A stretch of 64,000 nucleotides of DNA from UBA8752 sp965659115 (GCA_965659115.1 CBFHUP010000001.1:31128-95127); one strand, 5' to 3'. Positions 1 to 9,094 are shown, counted from the stretch's first letter. The notes: a model not told the origin generated them from the letters alone. A program made the numbers and translations.

Positions 1-221
1 ATCACACCGTCTTTGAGCGGACGGACAGTTTTGATGTTTTCGTGCGTCTTACCGTGCATTTGCTGGGCTTGACGCCCGATCGCAACGGTTTTATTCGAGG
101 CGCGGTCTTTGGCTACGATGGACGGTTCGTCGACCACAGCTTGATCCTCGTAGTAGATGACGGTGTTGGCAGTTCCGAGATCGATGGCGATCTCCTGCAT
201 AAAGAAATTGAACAGGCCCAT
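1..221 (-). CDS. mreB: Rod shape-determining protein MreB (N-terminal part, cut by window edge)
   Basis: Reading the minus strand from an ATG at 221 gives 73 codons that run off the left edge. The start reads MGLFNFFMQEIAIDLGTANT, and the stretch AIDLGTANT is the phosphate-1 loop of the actin/MreB fold. It continues through VDEPSIVA and QMHGKTHENI, both typical of MreB. MreB forms membrane-bound filaments that guide lateral cell-wall synthesis in rod-shaped cells. It lies 103 bp downstream of purH on the same strand, an arrangement common in Bacteroidota, where mreC, mreD, a PBP2 and rodA usually follow; those would lie outside the window. Only the N-terminal sixth or so is visible. Confidence 0.93.
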   Translation of the reverse strand, partial: MGLFNFFMQEIAIDLGTANTVIYYEDQAVVDEPSIVAKDRASNKTVAIGRQAQQMHGKTHENIKTVRPLKDGV

Positions 222-324
222 TTCTACCAAATTTGAGGGTTAAACGCATGTGTTGGTCAACCTGTTGTGGAAGAATCAACACCAAAGGCGGTGGATAAGC
301 CGCGTTTTGTTCTCCTTTGTGAAA

Positions 325-1848
325 TCAGTGTCGGAAATGGCGGACACCTGTGGTCACCATAACCACCCCATTGGCATCGCAATACGCCACACTTTCGCCG
401 TCCTTAATGCTGCCTCCTGGCTGCACAACCGCAGCTATACCTGCCTTGTGGGCGATTTCAACACAGTCGGGGAATGGGAAGAACGCGTCGCTGGCCATGA
501 CGGCGCCGTCGAGCGAAAATCCCATGCGACCAGCTTTGTCGATGGCCTGGTTGAGGGCGTCCACCCGAGAAGTTTGTCCGGTTCCACTGGCCAGAAGCTG
601 GCCCGCTTTTGAGAGCACAATGGTATTGGACCGCGTATGCTTGGCCAACTTAAGGGCAAATGCCAGGTCTTCGGACTGTTCTTCCGTGGGCGACATCTGG
701 GTCACACATTGAAAGTCCTGGGACCCTTCTACTTGGCCATCTGGTTGTTGCACGAGGTATCCACCGAGCGCGCTGCGCACGAGTTTTTGGGCATGGGGCC
801 AATGCCGCTGTTCCAACAGAATGCGGTTCTTCTTTTTACTCAACAAAGCGAGGGCCTCCGGCGCAAAGTCAGGTGCGATGACCACCTCGCAAAACAGCGT
901 GTGCAAGGCTTCTGCAGTTTCCAGGTCGAGGGTGCGGTTGGCGATAACAACCCCTCCAAAAGCGGAAATGGGATCCCCTGCAAGCGCATCAGAATAGGCC
1001 TCAGAAAGAGAGGCGCGTGTGGCCAAACCGCAGGCGTTGTTGTGTTTGAGAATGGCCACGGTAGGCGCTCCATCCTTGAATTCGTCCATGAGTTGCACGG
1101 CAGCATCCACATCGAGCAGGTTGTTGTAGCTCAGGGCCTTGCCATTGTGTTGGGTGAACAGCCCCTCGAGATCTCCATAAAACGCACCGGGCTGGTGGGG
1201 GTTCTCGCCATAGCGCAGCGGGGTGCTGGCGGTTTCCAAGATGGAGAGCACTTCGGGGTTGCCCCCTTCGCGGACCCACCGGCCAATGGCGGCATCGTAT
1301 CCCGATGACACGCCAAACGCAGCGCCTGCCATGTTGCGTCGGAAGTCCAAGTCCGTGCTCATGCCCTGGCCCAATGCCTGGACCAGATCGCCGTACTGGC
1401 CCCGGGAGGGGATGCACACAACATCGCGAAAATTCTTGGCTGCTGCGCGGATCAGGGCGATTCCACCGATGTCAATTTTCTCAATGATTTCGCCTTCCTC
1501 CGCTCCAGAAGCCAAGGTTTCCTCAAAGGGGTAGAGGTCTACGATGACCAGGTCGATGGGGCCAATGCCATGGTCGGCCACGTCCACATCATCGGGCCCG
1601 AAATCGCGCCGCGCCAAGATGCCTCCGAACACCATCGGATGGAGGGTTTTGACCCGTCCACCCAACATCTCTGCAGTTTGAGTCACAGATTCAACAGGGG
1701 TGACTTTGGCACCGAGGGCTTCAATTGCACGTTGGGTACCCCCTGTTGACAGGATTTCGACACCGTGGGCGTGAAGGCGGTCTACGATGGGGGCGAGACC
1801 CTCCTTGTGAAAGACAGAAATAAGGGCTCTGCGGATGGGACGTTCCAT
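325..1848 (-). CDS. purH: Bifunctional AICAR formyltransferase / IMP cyclohydrolase PurH
   Basis: PurH catalyses the last two steps of de novo purine synthesis: formylation of AICAR with 10-formyl-THF, then ring closure to IMP. About 507 residues, the usual length. The N-terminal MGS-like cyclohydrolase domain is seen in ALISVFHKEGL, STGGT and GGRVKTLHP. The larger transformylase domain has KHNNACGLA, DPISAFGG, SPTEEQSEDL and SDAFFPFPD, with a VQPGGSIKD segment near the end. The ATG at 1848 places ALISV about where family members have it; an in-frame ATG at 1863 would add five residues. Transcribed toward mreB and divergent from the ABC permease gene. Confidence 0.96.
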   Translation of the reverse strand: MERPIRRALISVFHKEGLAPIVDRLHAHGVEILSTGGTQRAIEALGAKVTPVESVTQTAEMLGGRVKTLHPMVFGGILARRDFGPDDVDVADHGIGPIDLVIVDLYPFEETLASGAEEGEIIEKIDIGGIALIRAAAKNFRDVVCIPSRGQYGDLVQALGQGMSTDLDFRRNMAGAAFGVSSGYDAAIGRWVREGGNPEVLSILETASTPLRYGENPHQPGAFYGDLEGLFTQHNGKALSYNNLLDVDAAVQLMDEFKDGAPTVAILKHNNACGLATRASLSEAYSDALAGDPISAFGGVVIANRTLDLETAEALHTLFCEVVIAPDFAPEALALLSKKKNRILLEQRHWPHAQKLVRSALGGYLVQQPDGQVEGSQDFQCVTQMSPTEEQSEDLAFALKLAKHTRSNTIVLSKAGQLLASGTGQTSRVDALNQAIDKAGRMGFSLDGAVMASDAFFPFPDCVEIAHKAGIAAVVQPGGSIKDGESVAYCDANGVVMVTTGVRHFRH

Positions 1849-1929
1849 GATGGGGCGGGGCATTGGGAAGACGCGAAATTAGACCACATTGGCCCCCTTC
1901 TCCAACCTCGTGTCCGTAGCTTAGCGAGC

Positions 1930-3168
1930 ATGTCGCGCAGGCTGTTCGTCGAGAGTTTCATTCAAGCATGGCAAGCGCTGGTGACCAACCGGCTCAGGAC
2001 CCTCCTGTCCCTGCTTGGGGTCATGATTGGCATCTTCATGATCACAGCGGTGTTTGCAGTGTCGGATTCGCTCGAAGAAAACCTCAAAGGGATTTTCAGT
2101 TCGGTGAGAAGTGACGTTCTGTTTGTGGAGAAGATGCCGTGGACCTTCTCCTCGGGCTACCCTTGGTGGAAGTACGCATTGCGCAAGGATCCCACCCTCG
2201 AAGATTCAGAATTGTTGCAGGGCCGATTGCCTTCAGCAAGAAGCATTGCATTTCAGACCGGCAGCATGGTCACGGTCGAAAAAGGCAGCAGCAGTTTTCA
2301 GGGCGCCCGGTTGGGCGCTGTGACCTTGGATTACCTCGATGCCATTGAGCTCGACATTGCCGAAGGCCGGTTTTTTACTCCGAGGGAGGTGCAAGCTTCG
2401 ATTCCAGTCGTTTTGCTCGGCCAGAAGTTGGTAGACCGTTTGTTTCCCGAAGGCAACGCCATCGGTCAGTCTTGCACGATCTCGGGCAGAACGGCACGGG
2501 TCATTGGCGTCTTGGCCCAAGAGGGGACATCCATTGTGGGAGAAGGGTCCGATGATCTGGCACTGATCCCGGTGAGCTTTGGCCAACAACTTTTGAATTT
2601 TAAGGCGCTCAAGTCGAGCATCTTGATTCGGGCCAAAGAAGGGGTGGACTTGGAAACGTTGCGCGGTGAAGTCATCGCGGCGTACCGCCCCATTCGAAGG
2701 CTTCACCCCCGTGATGAATCGGACTTTGCGGTCAATGAGGTGGACATGCTGACGGCTTTCATCGACGTGTTGTTTGGCCGAGTGGAATACGGTGTGTGGT
2801 TTATAGGGGCCTTTGCCATCTTGATCGGATGCTTCTCTGTGGCCAACATCATGTTTGTATCGGTGAAGGAACGCACTCCGCTGATTGGGGTGCAAAAGGC
2901 TTTGGGGGCAAAGCGCAGTTTTGTGCTGGCTCAGTTTCTGACTGAAGCGGTGGCGCTGTGCATCATGGGTGCCCTCTTGGCCCTGTTCGCCGTCGGACTG
3001 CTTGTGGTCACGGTGAACCTATTCTCGGATGGCATGTCGCTGGTTTTTGGACTGGAGCGGTTTCTGCTCGGGCTGGGCATTGCCGTGGTCAGTGGGGTCA
3101 TTGCCGGATTGGCGCCAGCGCTGCAAGCGGCCCGCATGGACCCCGTTGAGGCCATGAGGGCCGCCTGA
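1930..3168 (+). CDS. ABC transporter permease, MacB/FtsX type
   Basis: A 412-residue inner-membrane permease. One transmembrane helix lies near residues 20-45 (LLSLLGVMIGIFMITAVFAV), followed by a large extracytoplasmic MacB-like domain to about residue 280. Three further helices make the FtsX core: GVWFIGAFAILIGCFSVANI, a segment near residue 335 and one near 385. The stretch KERTPLIGVQKALGAKR is the conserved cytoplasmic loop of this family, and the end PALQAARMDPVEAMR is the classic MacB/LolC C-terminal motif. Such permeases work with an ATPase and often move lipoproteins, peptides or drugs. No ATPase gene is adjacent, so the substrate is unknown. The ATG at 1930 opens exactly at the expected short N-terminus. 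Confidence 0.88.
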   Translation: MSRRLFVESFIQAWQALVTNRLRTLLSLLGVMIGIFMITAVFAVSDSLEENLKGIFSSVRSDVLFVEKMPWTFSSGYPWWKYALRKDPTLEDSELLQGRLPSARSIAFQTGSMVTVEKGSSSFQGARLGAVTLDYLDAIELDIAEGRFFTPREVQASIPVVLLGQKLVDRLFPEGNAIGQSCTISGRTARVIGVLAQEGTSIVGEGSDDLALIPVSFGQQLLNFKALKSSILIRAKEGVDLETLRGEVIAAYRPIRRLHPRDESDFAVNEVDMLTAFIDVLFGRVEYGVWFIGAFAILIGCFSVANIMFVSVKERTPLIGVQKALGAKRSFVLAQFLTEAVALCIMGALLALFAVGLLVVTVNLFSDGMSLVFGLERFLLGLGIAVVSGVIAGLAPALQAARMDPVEAMRAA

Positions 3169-3170
3169 AT

Positions 3171-3860
3171 TCAAAGGCCGAAGCTCAACCCAACGGTGGC
3201 CGTATGCCGCTCGCCGTCTGCCGATTCAAACAGCGTCTCGGGACCTTCTTCCAGTGGAATGCTCAGAGAACCGCCGTGCTTGTTGCCGTAGCGCAGCACC
3301 AAAAAAGCCGCCCGGCCAAATCGAATCCGCGCTCCGGCAGACCATCCATAGAGCAACGCGGGGTCAAATGTGGTGATCTTGTGGCTCAGGCGCTCGCCGG
3401 AGCTGTCAAAGTCACGCTTGTCGACGTAGGTGGCGTCCATGCCGGCTTCGGCTTCCAAAAAAGGCCGGAAGCCACCGCGCAGCGGGTCGAGCCTCACGAC
3501 CCCACTGATGCCCGGCAGCAAAATCCTGTAGCGCGTGTCTTCTGTTTTTGAGCCATCGTTGGGAGATTGAAAGGCGGGGGCCTCAGAGCTGTGGCCCAGA
3601 TGTGCCAGGCCCATTCGAACTCCACTGCGCAGCGGCCCGCGGCTCCGGGCAAACCAACTCAAGTCCGCCTGAAAGGGGACCATATTCGATGCGTCGAGTG
3701 CCAACTGTGTAGCCCCGGCAGACATTTCAAAGGCCCCGGCCCGTTGAATCCTGCCTTGGCTGCAGCATTGGGCCTGAACAGCAGAAGCGGTGAAAAGGGC
3801 AACAACCAGGACAATGCCTGAGGCTGTCGATGCGGGAAACGAGAAGCGGTGGTTTTTCAT
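3171..3860 (-). CDS. Secreted or outer-membrane protein of unknown function
   Basis: A 229-residue protein with a clear signal peptide from the ATG at 3860: MKNHR, a hydrophobic core (GIVLVVALFTASAVQA) and a likely cut after AQA. The mature part starts with a Cys-Cys pair (QCCSQG). It then shows alternating polar and hydrophobic stretches with many glycines (LSWFARSRGPLRSGVRMGLA, RFGRAAFLVLRYGNKHGG) and ends TVGLSFGL. Ending on an aromatic-rich strand suits a small outer-membrane beta barrel. I do not recognise a named family. It converges on the ABC permease (2 bp gap) and is divergent from rfbD. An upstream in-frame ATG at 3893 exists but would bury the signal peptide. Confidence 0.65.
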   Translation of the reverse strand: MKNHRFSFPASTASGIVLVVALFTASAVQAQCCSQGRIQRAGAFEMSAGATQLALDASNMVPFQADLSWFARSRGPLRSGVRMGLAHLGHSSEAPAFQSPNDGSKTEDTRYRILLPGISGVVRLDPLRGGFRPFLEAEAGMDATYVDKRDFDSSGERLSHKITTFDPALLYGWSAGARIRFGRAAFLVLRYGNKHGGSLSIPLEEGPETLFESADGERHTATVGLSFGL

Positions 3861-3933
3861 GGTGAACGCTTTGATGTTGCTGTCCATGCACATTGCGTGC
3901 CAAAACCAATGACGGGGTCATTTTCTTTGCAGA

Positions 3934-4821
3934 ATGCGGATAGCCATTACAGGAACAACGGGACAATTGGGTGGTCGATTGTTGGCATTGGCTGGAAGCG
4001 AGGAGGCCAAAGGCATGGAGCTGATCCCTTTGGGCCGAGACCGCTTGGACCTTTCTAACCCCCAAACGATTCCTGAGGCATTGGACAGTGTAGGTCCAGA
4101 CTTGCTGTTGAGCTGCGCGGCTTATACCGCTGTCGATGCGGCGGAAGATGACCGCGACATGGCTTTTCGGGTCAACGGTGAGGCCCCGGGTTTCATCGGG
4201 GCGGCTTGTGAGTCCCGCAACATCAAGGTGATCCACATCAGCACCGATTATGTGTTCAACGGCCAAGGCCAGCGGCCCTATTTGCCCGCAGATCCAACGG
4301 GGCCCTCCGGCGTGTACGGGGCGAGTAAACTGGCAGGAGAAGTGGCGCTCACTGCGGCATGTCCATCGGCTTCCATCGTGCGGGTAGGGTGGCTGTATGA
4401 CCGCGACGGAAAGAACTTTCTCAATACCATGCTGCGTTTGGCAGAGGGTCGGGAAGTCTTGACCGTGGTCCAAGACCAGCTGGGATGTCCCACCCATGTC
4501 GGGGACTTTGCGGCAGACCTCTTGCGTTGGGCCAGGCTGGTAAATACCGATCCAGCGGCCATGGCAGGAACACATCACTACGGACACAGTGGGATTACAA
4601 GTTGGCACGGGTTTGCCTCTGAAATCATGCGCTTGCGCGCTCCACATGTGAGGGTAGAGCCGGTCTCATCGGAGGCTTTTCCCACCCGTGCTGCCCGACC
4701 GGCATACAGCAAATTAGATGAGCGCGGTTTCTTTCAGCGCCTCAATCGCTTGCCCATTTCGTGGGAGGTTGCGCTCGAGCGCTGTTTGGGTGCGAAATTT
4801 GCAGCCACCAAAACTGAATGA
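3934..4821 (+). CDS. rfbD: dTDP-4-dehydrorhamnose reductase
   Basis: RfbD reduces dTDP-4-dehydro-L-rhamnose to dTDP-L-rhamnose with NAD(P)H, the last step in making the rhamnose donor for surface polysaccharide. The protein has 295 residues, the normal size. It shows the Rossmann motif GTTGQLG (residues 7-13), CAAYTAVDAAE near 61-71, STDYVFNG (103-110) and the catalytic YGASK (128-132). The last part (WHGFASEIM, then RPAYSKLD) matches the sugar-binding region. The stop lies five bases before the ATG of the phosphohexomutase gene, so the two are likely co-transcribed. The rfbA, rfbB and rfbC genes are not in the window. Confidence 0.93.
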   Translation: MRIAITGTTGQLGGRLLALAGSEEAKGMELIPLGRDRLDLSNPQTIPEALDSVGPDLLLSCAAYTAVDAAEDDRDMAFRVNGEAPGFIGAACESRNIKVIHISTDYVFNGQGQRPYLPADPTGPSGVYGASKLAGEVALTAACPSASIVRVGWLYDRDGKNFLNTMLRLAEGREVLTVVQDQLGCPTHVGDFAADLLRWARLVNTDPAAMAGTHHYGHSGITSWHGFASEIMRLRAPHVRVEPVSSEAFPTRAARPAYSKLDERGFFQRLNRLPISWEVALERCLGAKFAATKTE

Positions 4822-4825
4822 ACCC

Positions 4826-6535
4826 ATGAATTTGGACAGTATCCGGGCCAAAGCCAAAGTTTGGACCGAGGAGCCTTACGATCAGGAGACACGCCAAGCG
4901 GTTCAACGCATGTTGGACGATGCCGATTCCACAGCATTGCTCGAGGCATTTCACCAAGACTTGGCCTTTGGTACGGGCGGCATGCGTGGCATCATGGGGC
5001 CGGGGACCAATCGGATGAACGCCGCTGTGGTTGCCATGGCGACGCAGGGTTTGGCCGATTACATTTCGGCCCACCATCCCGGTGACAAGGCCGTGGCCAT
5101 AGCACATGACAGCCGTCACGACAGCGACACATTTACCCAAGTCGCAGCAGAAGTTCTGGCGGGCAATGGCATCGTGGCGCACGTCTTTGACGGGCTGCGC
5201 CCAACACCTGAGCTCAGCTTTGCCATCCGCCAGCTGGGGTGCCAAGCGGGCATTGTGATCACCGCCAGCCACAACCCCAAGGAATACAATGGGTACAAAG
5301 TGTATTGGGGCGACGGCGGTCAGATCGTCCCCCCCCACGACAAGGGCATCATTTCTTGCGTTCGGGCTGTAGACGGGCTACAGGCGGTCAACCGCGCGGA
5401 GGCCGGAGATGCCAAGATCAAGACCATCGGTCCAGAATTGGACCGGGATTACTACGCCACCATTGCATCGCACCGGTTGGACCATGAACTCATGACCGAA
5501 GGCTCCGATTTGAGCGTGGTCTATTCGCCCCTTCATGGGACCGGAACGGTGAGCATGGCGCCTGCCCTCATTGCTTGTGGCTTTCGCAACGTTGAGGTTT
5601 TGGCGTCGCAATCCGAACCCGATGGCGCCTTTCCGACGGTCGAATCGCCAAACCCAGAGGAGGCCAGTGCCCTGAGGATGGCCTTGGAACGCGCCGAAGA
5701 AAAAGGCGCCGATTTGGTGTTGGCCACCGACCCTGATTCAGACCGTGTAGGAGCCGCTGTGCGCGATGCGGACGGCCAATTCCGCCTGCTCAATGGCAAT
5801 GAGATGGCGTCATTGCTGGTGCAATATGTGCTCCGAACGAAGGCAGACCGCGGCGGATTGGAGGAAGGAGACTTTGTGGCCCGCACCATCGTGACCACCC
5901 GGTTGATTTCTGAAATCGCTGCTGCCTTCGACGTGCCCGTAGCTGAAACCCTGACCGGTTTCAAGTGGATTGCGGCAGAAATACTCAACCGCGAAGGAAG
6001 GGGACAGTTTTTGGTCGGAGGAGAAGAAAGCTATGGCTACCTCGTCGGCGATGAGGTGCGCGATAAGGACGCCATTGCTGCCGCTGCGATGATTGCCGAG
6101 ATGGCCCATGTTGAATGGCGCAAGGGGCGCACCCTGCTCGACAGATTGAGGGACCTACACCGCCATTACGGCATGTACCGCGAAGCCTTGGTTTCACTCA
6201 AGCGCGAAGGCATCAAAGGGGCAGAAGAAATCCGGGAGATGATGTCGGGCTTCCGAACCAATCCACCGGCATCATTGGGCGGGGAGTCCATTGCAGAAGT
6301 GCGCGACCACCTCGAAGGTTGGAACGGAATGCCCCCCTCAAATGTGGTGCAATTCCTGACCAGTGAAGGGGCCTTGGTCACGGCCCGACCTTCGGGAACG
6401 GAGCCCAAGATCAAGTTTTACTTCTCAGTGCGTGCGGATTGGATGGAGGGGACATTGCACGCCGAAGCATGGCGTCAATTGGGTACCCGCATTGCGGCAT
6501 TGGGCCGAGACTTGGGCGTGGAGGTCAGCGTTTGA
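4826..6535 (+). CDS. Phosphohexomutase (phosphoglucomutase/phosphomannomutase, PGM2-like)
   Basis: A 569-residue alpha-D-phosphohexomutase, which moves phosphate between C6 and C1 of glucose or mannose and links central metabolism to sugar-nucleotide synthesis. All signature elements are present: the phosphoserine loop TASHNP (146-151, Ser148), the metal-binding DPDSDR (302-307), the sugar-binding GGEESYG, and the C-terminal phosphate loop RPSGTEPKIKFY. The long N-terminus (FGTGGMRGIMGPGTNRMN) and the length place it in the PGM2-like group typical of Bacteroidota and Firmicutes rather than the shorter ManB type. It follows rfbD by four bases, which fits supply of glucose-1-phosphate for dTDP-sugars. 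Sugar preference cannot be told from the sequence. Confidence 0.93.
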   Translation: MNLDSIRAKAKVWTEEPYDQETRQAVQRMLDDADSTALLEAFHQDLAFGTGGMRGIMGPGTNRMNAAVVAMATQGLADYISAHHPGDKAVAIAHDSRHDSDTFTQVAAEVLAGNGIVAHVFDGLRPTPELSFAIRQLGCQAGIVITASHNPKEYNGYKVYWGDGGQIVPPHDKGIISCVRAVDGLQAVNRAEAGDAKIKTIGPELDRDYYATIASHRLDHELMTEGSDLSVVYSPLHGTGTVSMAPALIACGFRNVEVLASQSEPDGAFPTVESPNPEEASALRMALERAEEKGADLVLATDPDSDRVGAAVRDADGQFRLLNGNEMASLLVQYVLRTKADRGGLEEGDFVARTIVTTRLISEIAAAFDVPVAETLTGFKWIAAEILNREGRGQFLVGGEESYGYLVGDEVRDKDAIAAAAMIAEMAHVEWRKGRTLLDRLRDLHRHYGMYREALVSLKREGIKGAEEIREMMSGFRTNPPASLGGESIAEVRDHLEGWNGMPPSNVVQFLTSEGALVTARPSGTEPKIKFYFSVRADWMEGTLHAEAWRQLGTRIAALGRDLGVEVSV

Positions 6536-6980
6536 CCTCTGCTTCATAGCAGTCGATCCAGGCTTGGGGCGACATCCGTCCAAAAGTCATGCTCAGCGTG
6601 GGGATGGCCGCCTCGAGTTGCGCCATGCGCTTGAAGCGAACGCACCCTTTGCCCATGTTCAATTTTCCCAATTCAGCCGATTCCCAGTCGCGGTGAAAGG
6701 CCTCCAGCAAGGGAGGATGCGCGTACAGCCCTATATGATGTACGGATACATGGCCCTTTGTGGAGGCCACAGAAATGAACGGCAAAGGCGCTTTGGGGTT
6801 GCAATGGTATCCGTCAGGATAGAGCGAATGGGGCACAGAGAAATGCACCATGCGGCCGTCACTGTGCTCCAAGTAACCGCTGGGAAGTTGGGAGCGCAGG
6901 GCATCAATGACCGCTGAAACAGGGGCCTTGCGGTCTTCAGGAAGGCCGTCTAAAAAGCCGTTGGTGGATTTTGAGGTCAT
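6525..6980 (-). CDS. DUF1801-like (YdhG-type) protein
   Basis: A 151-residue cytoplasmic protein. The sequence LPEDRKAPVSAVIDALRSQLPSGY, then HFSVPHSLYPDGYHCNPKAP and GLYAHPP, matches the DUF1801/YdhG family, whose members are small alpha-beta proteins of unsettled function. No catalytic residues can be assigned. The ATG at 6980 is preferred; an upstream in-frame start at 7001 would be TTG. The stop overlaps the 3' end of the phosphohexomutase gene by 11 bp, tail to tail. The start lies 2 bp from the stop of the CvpA-family gene upstream, so the two are probably one transcript. Confidence 0.75.
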   Translation of the reverse strand: MTSKSTNGFLDGLPEDRKAPVSAVIDALRSQLPSGYLEHSDGRMVHFSVPHSLYPDGYHCNPKAPLPFISVASTKGHVSVHHIGLYAHPPLLEAFHRDWESAELGKLNMGKGCVRFKRMAQLEAAIPTLSMTFGRMSPQAWIDCYEAEVKR

Positions 6981-6982
6981 GT

Positions 6983-7486
6983 TTAAAGCTGCGGGACCCA
7001 AGGGTCAATCAGGGGCAACAAGGTGCGCGCTGTGGTGTCCAACCACGGCCAAAGGTGGCTGTCTGAAACCCAGGTGACGGGCAGCCAATCGGTGCCCAGG
7101 GAACCTTGGATGATCAAGAGCAAAATGGACCAGAACAACCACGATCTCCCCACCGAAAACACCAAGCCTGCCATCCGGTCAAATGGCTTCAAAGCGGTAA
7201 TGTCGACTACTTTCTCGAGCAATCGTCCCAACAGGTGCACCGCGGCTGCGACCGCGATAAACGTCACGGCAAAAGAGAGAATACCGAGGTAGGATTTCCC
7301 AATGGCGAATTGTGCATCCAGCCACCCGGCAGCGAAATCCGACCCGAACAGCGCAGCATAGGCCCCCAAAAAAAGGGCCACCAATCCCGTGACCTCCAAA
7401 ATGAGGCCACGCCTTATTCCGCGCACCGCTCCCCACAACAAGGGGATGGCCAGGACGATATCGAGGGGGCTGATTCCTTCGGGCAT
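6983..7486 (-). CDS. CvpA family membrane protein
   Basis: A 167-residue integral membrane protein with four predicted helices. The N-terminus SPLDIVLAIPLLWGAVRGIRR matches the CvpA signature (short N-terminus, D-x-hydrophobic run, then G-x-x-R-G). The second helix is GLVALFLGAYAALFG, and the third and fourth follow with FDRMAGLVFSVGRSWLFWS, the conserved G-x-x-F-G-x-x-R-like turn of the family. CvpA proteins have been linked to colicin V production, bile tolerance and envelope homeostasis; the molecular role is uncertain. The ATG at 7486 is used; the codon at 7498 would be TTG. Divergent from the GNAT gene, 27 bp away. Confidence 0.85.
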   Translation of the reverse strand: MPEGISPLDIVLAIPLLWGAVRGIRRGLILEVTGLVALFLGAYAALFGSDFAAGWLDAQFAIGKSYLGILSFAVTFIAVAAAVHLLGRLLEKVVDITALKPFDRMAGLVFSVGRSWLFWSILLLIIQGSLGTDWLPVTWVSDSHLWPWLDTTARTLLPLIDPWVPQL

Positions 7487-7513
7487 GTCGATGTGCAATC
7501 TACGTTTGCAGTC

Positions 7514-8005
7514 ATGAACGCAGCGGGCAGAATCAGACAGGCAACAGCAGGTGACATCCCAAAGACGTATGCCCTCATTCGTGAGTTGGCAGAATACGAG
7601 CGGGCTTTAGAACAGGTCAACATCGGCGAAGCCACTCTGCGCGAAGACGGCTTTGGCCCCAATCCGGCTTATGGGTTGATCGTGGTGGAGCCTGCGGACC
7701 GGGATGAGGTGGTGGGCGTGGCCCTCCATTATGAGAAATACAGCACTTGGAACGGACGTTGCCTGTTTTTGGAGGACCTCGTGGTGACCCACGACGAACG
7801 GGGCAAGGGATATGGCAAACTGTTGTTTCAAGCGGTGGCCGAAGAAGCGGTTCGCCGGGGTTGTGCCTACATGCAATGGCAGGTACTCGATTGGAATACC
7901 CCAGCCATTGAATTCTACAAGTCGTTGGATTCGGAAGTCAGCAGTGAATGGCTGAATGGCCGTTTGGAAGGGGACGCGCTGAAGGCCTTGGCACAAGGGA
8001 CATGA
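7514..8005 (+). CDS. GNAT family N-acetyltransferase
   Basis: A 163-residue acetyltransferase of the GNAT fold. The N-terminal IRQATAGDIPKTYALIRELAEYE is typical of the spermidine/diamine N-acetyltransferase-like subgroup. Motif A is clear in FLEDLVVTHDERGKGYGKLL, where the (R)GKGYGK segment binds the acetyl-CoA pyrophosphate. WQVLDWNTPAIEFYKSL is motif B, again like the SSAT/thialysine acetyltransferases. The acceptor amine is likely a small diamine or amino acid, but this is inference from the subgroup. The stop overlaps the start of the aspartokinase gene (ATGA), so the two are translationally coupled. Confidence 0.88.
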   Translation: MNAAGRIRQATAGDIPKTYALIRELAEYERALEQVNIGEATLREDGFGPNPAYGLIVVEPADRDEVVGVALHYEKYSTWNGRCLFLEDLVVTHDERGKGYGKLLFQAVAEEAVRRGCAYMQWQVLDWNTPAIEFYKSLDSEVSSEWLNGRLEGDALKALAQGT

Positions 8006-9069
8006 GGCGGGAGGTTCACAAATTCGGTGGGGCTTCCGTGCGGGATGCCGAGGCAGTCCGAAACGTGGGCCGCATCGTGGAGGGGTTGTGTGCCAAAGGT
8101 GTCCAGCCCATTGTGGTGGTCAGCGCCATGGCGAAAACCACCAACGCGCTGGAGCAGGTCTGGAAGGGACTCCCGGAAGGGGGGCCGGTGGAGGCGCGCT
8201 GTGCGGAAGTATTGGAATTCCATGCCGACGTGGTGCGGGGATTGTCGCTGTCGTCCGACTTGCTCCAAAACGATGTGGCCCATTTTTTGTCGGCAGCAGA
8301 GGCCTTGAATGGCCGAGCACCGGAGGATGCCAAAGGGTATGATGCCCTGGTGGGATTTGGCGAATGCATGTCCACCCGAATCGTGCACGCTCATTTGATG
8401 CAGCTCGGGTTGCCTGCGCATTGGTGGTCGGCTTGGAAACTCATCCAGACCGACGCGTCACACCGCACGGCACAGGTTGCGTTGCCTGCCACAGGCGCTG
8501 CGGTGAGGGAAGCGCTGTCTGGACTTGGTGAGGGGTTGGCTGTGACGCAGGGGTTCGTCGGAGGAACCTCTGACGGCACACCGACTACGTTGGGGCGTGA
8601 AGGATCAGATTTTAGCGGAGCCTTGTTCGCAGAAGCAGGAGCTGCGGAGCGTCTTGTGGTGTGGAAGGATGTGGAGGGAGTGATGACAGGTGACCCCCGA
8701 CGTTGGCCTTTGGCGAAGAAAATCGACAGGCTGGATCACGGAACAGCAGAGCGGATGAGCTTGGCAGGAGCAGGGATCCTGCATCCATCGACCATGGCGC
8801 CGCTGCGCCGCGCGGGCATTCCACTGGAAGTGCGCAGTTTCCAGCAGCCAGAGGGGCTTGGAACGGTGATTGAGGAGTGTCCGGCACCTGCTGACCTTCC
8901 TCTGCTTTGGGCTTTCGGGATGGATGCATCAGGTGCACAAGAGGTGCGCTGTCTGACCGACCAACCGACGGAAGCCCTGGCAGAATGGAATGCGGCCTTT
9001 CCAAACCGGCTGGCATCTTCTGCAGTCTCCGACCCTAACCTTCAAGGCTGCGTCCGGTTGGTCTTCTGA
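8002..9069 (+). CDS. Aspartate kinase-like protein, catalytic domain without full ACT region
   Basis: A 355-residue amino-acid kinase family protein. HKFGGASVRDAEAVRNV is the aspartokinase lysine motif (usually KFGGTSV), and VVVSAMAKTTNALE, GFGECMSTRIV, GFVGGTSDGTPTTLGREGSD and GVMTGDPR are the other family blocks. These carry the ATP and aspartate sites. Aspartokinases of the LysC type normally have two ACT domains after the kinase domain and reach 400-460 residues. Here only about 60 residues follow LHPSTMAPLRRAGIPLEVRSF, and no ACT pattern is obvious. It may be a feedback-insensitive isozyme or have another acceptor. Coupled to the GNAT gene by a 4 bp overlap. Confidence 0.82.
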   Translation: MRREVHKFGGASVRDAEAVRNVGRIVEGLCAKGVQPIVVVSAMAKTTNALEQVWKGLPEGGPVEARCAEVLEFHADVVRGLSLSSDLLQNDVAHFLSAAEALNGRAPEDAKGYDALVGFGECMSTRIVHAHLMQLGLPAHWWSAWKLIQTDASHRTAQVALPATGAAVREALSGLGEGLAVTQGFVGGTSDGTPTTLGREGSDFSGALFAEAGAAERLVVWKDVEGVMTGDPRRWPLAKKIDRLDHGTAERMSLAGAGILHPSTMAPLRRAGIPLEVRSFQQPEGLGTVIEECPAPADLPLLWAFGMDASGAQEVRCLTDQPTEALAEWNAAFPNRLASSAVSDPNLQGCVRLVF

Positions 9070-9094
9070 CCCCCATCCACCCAACTTTTGGGAC

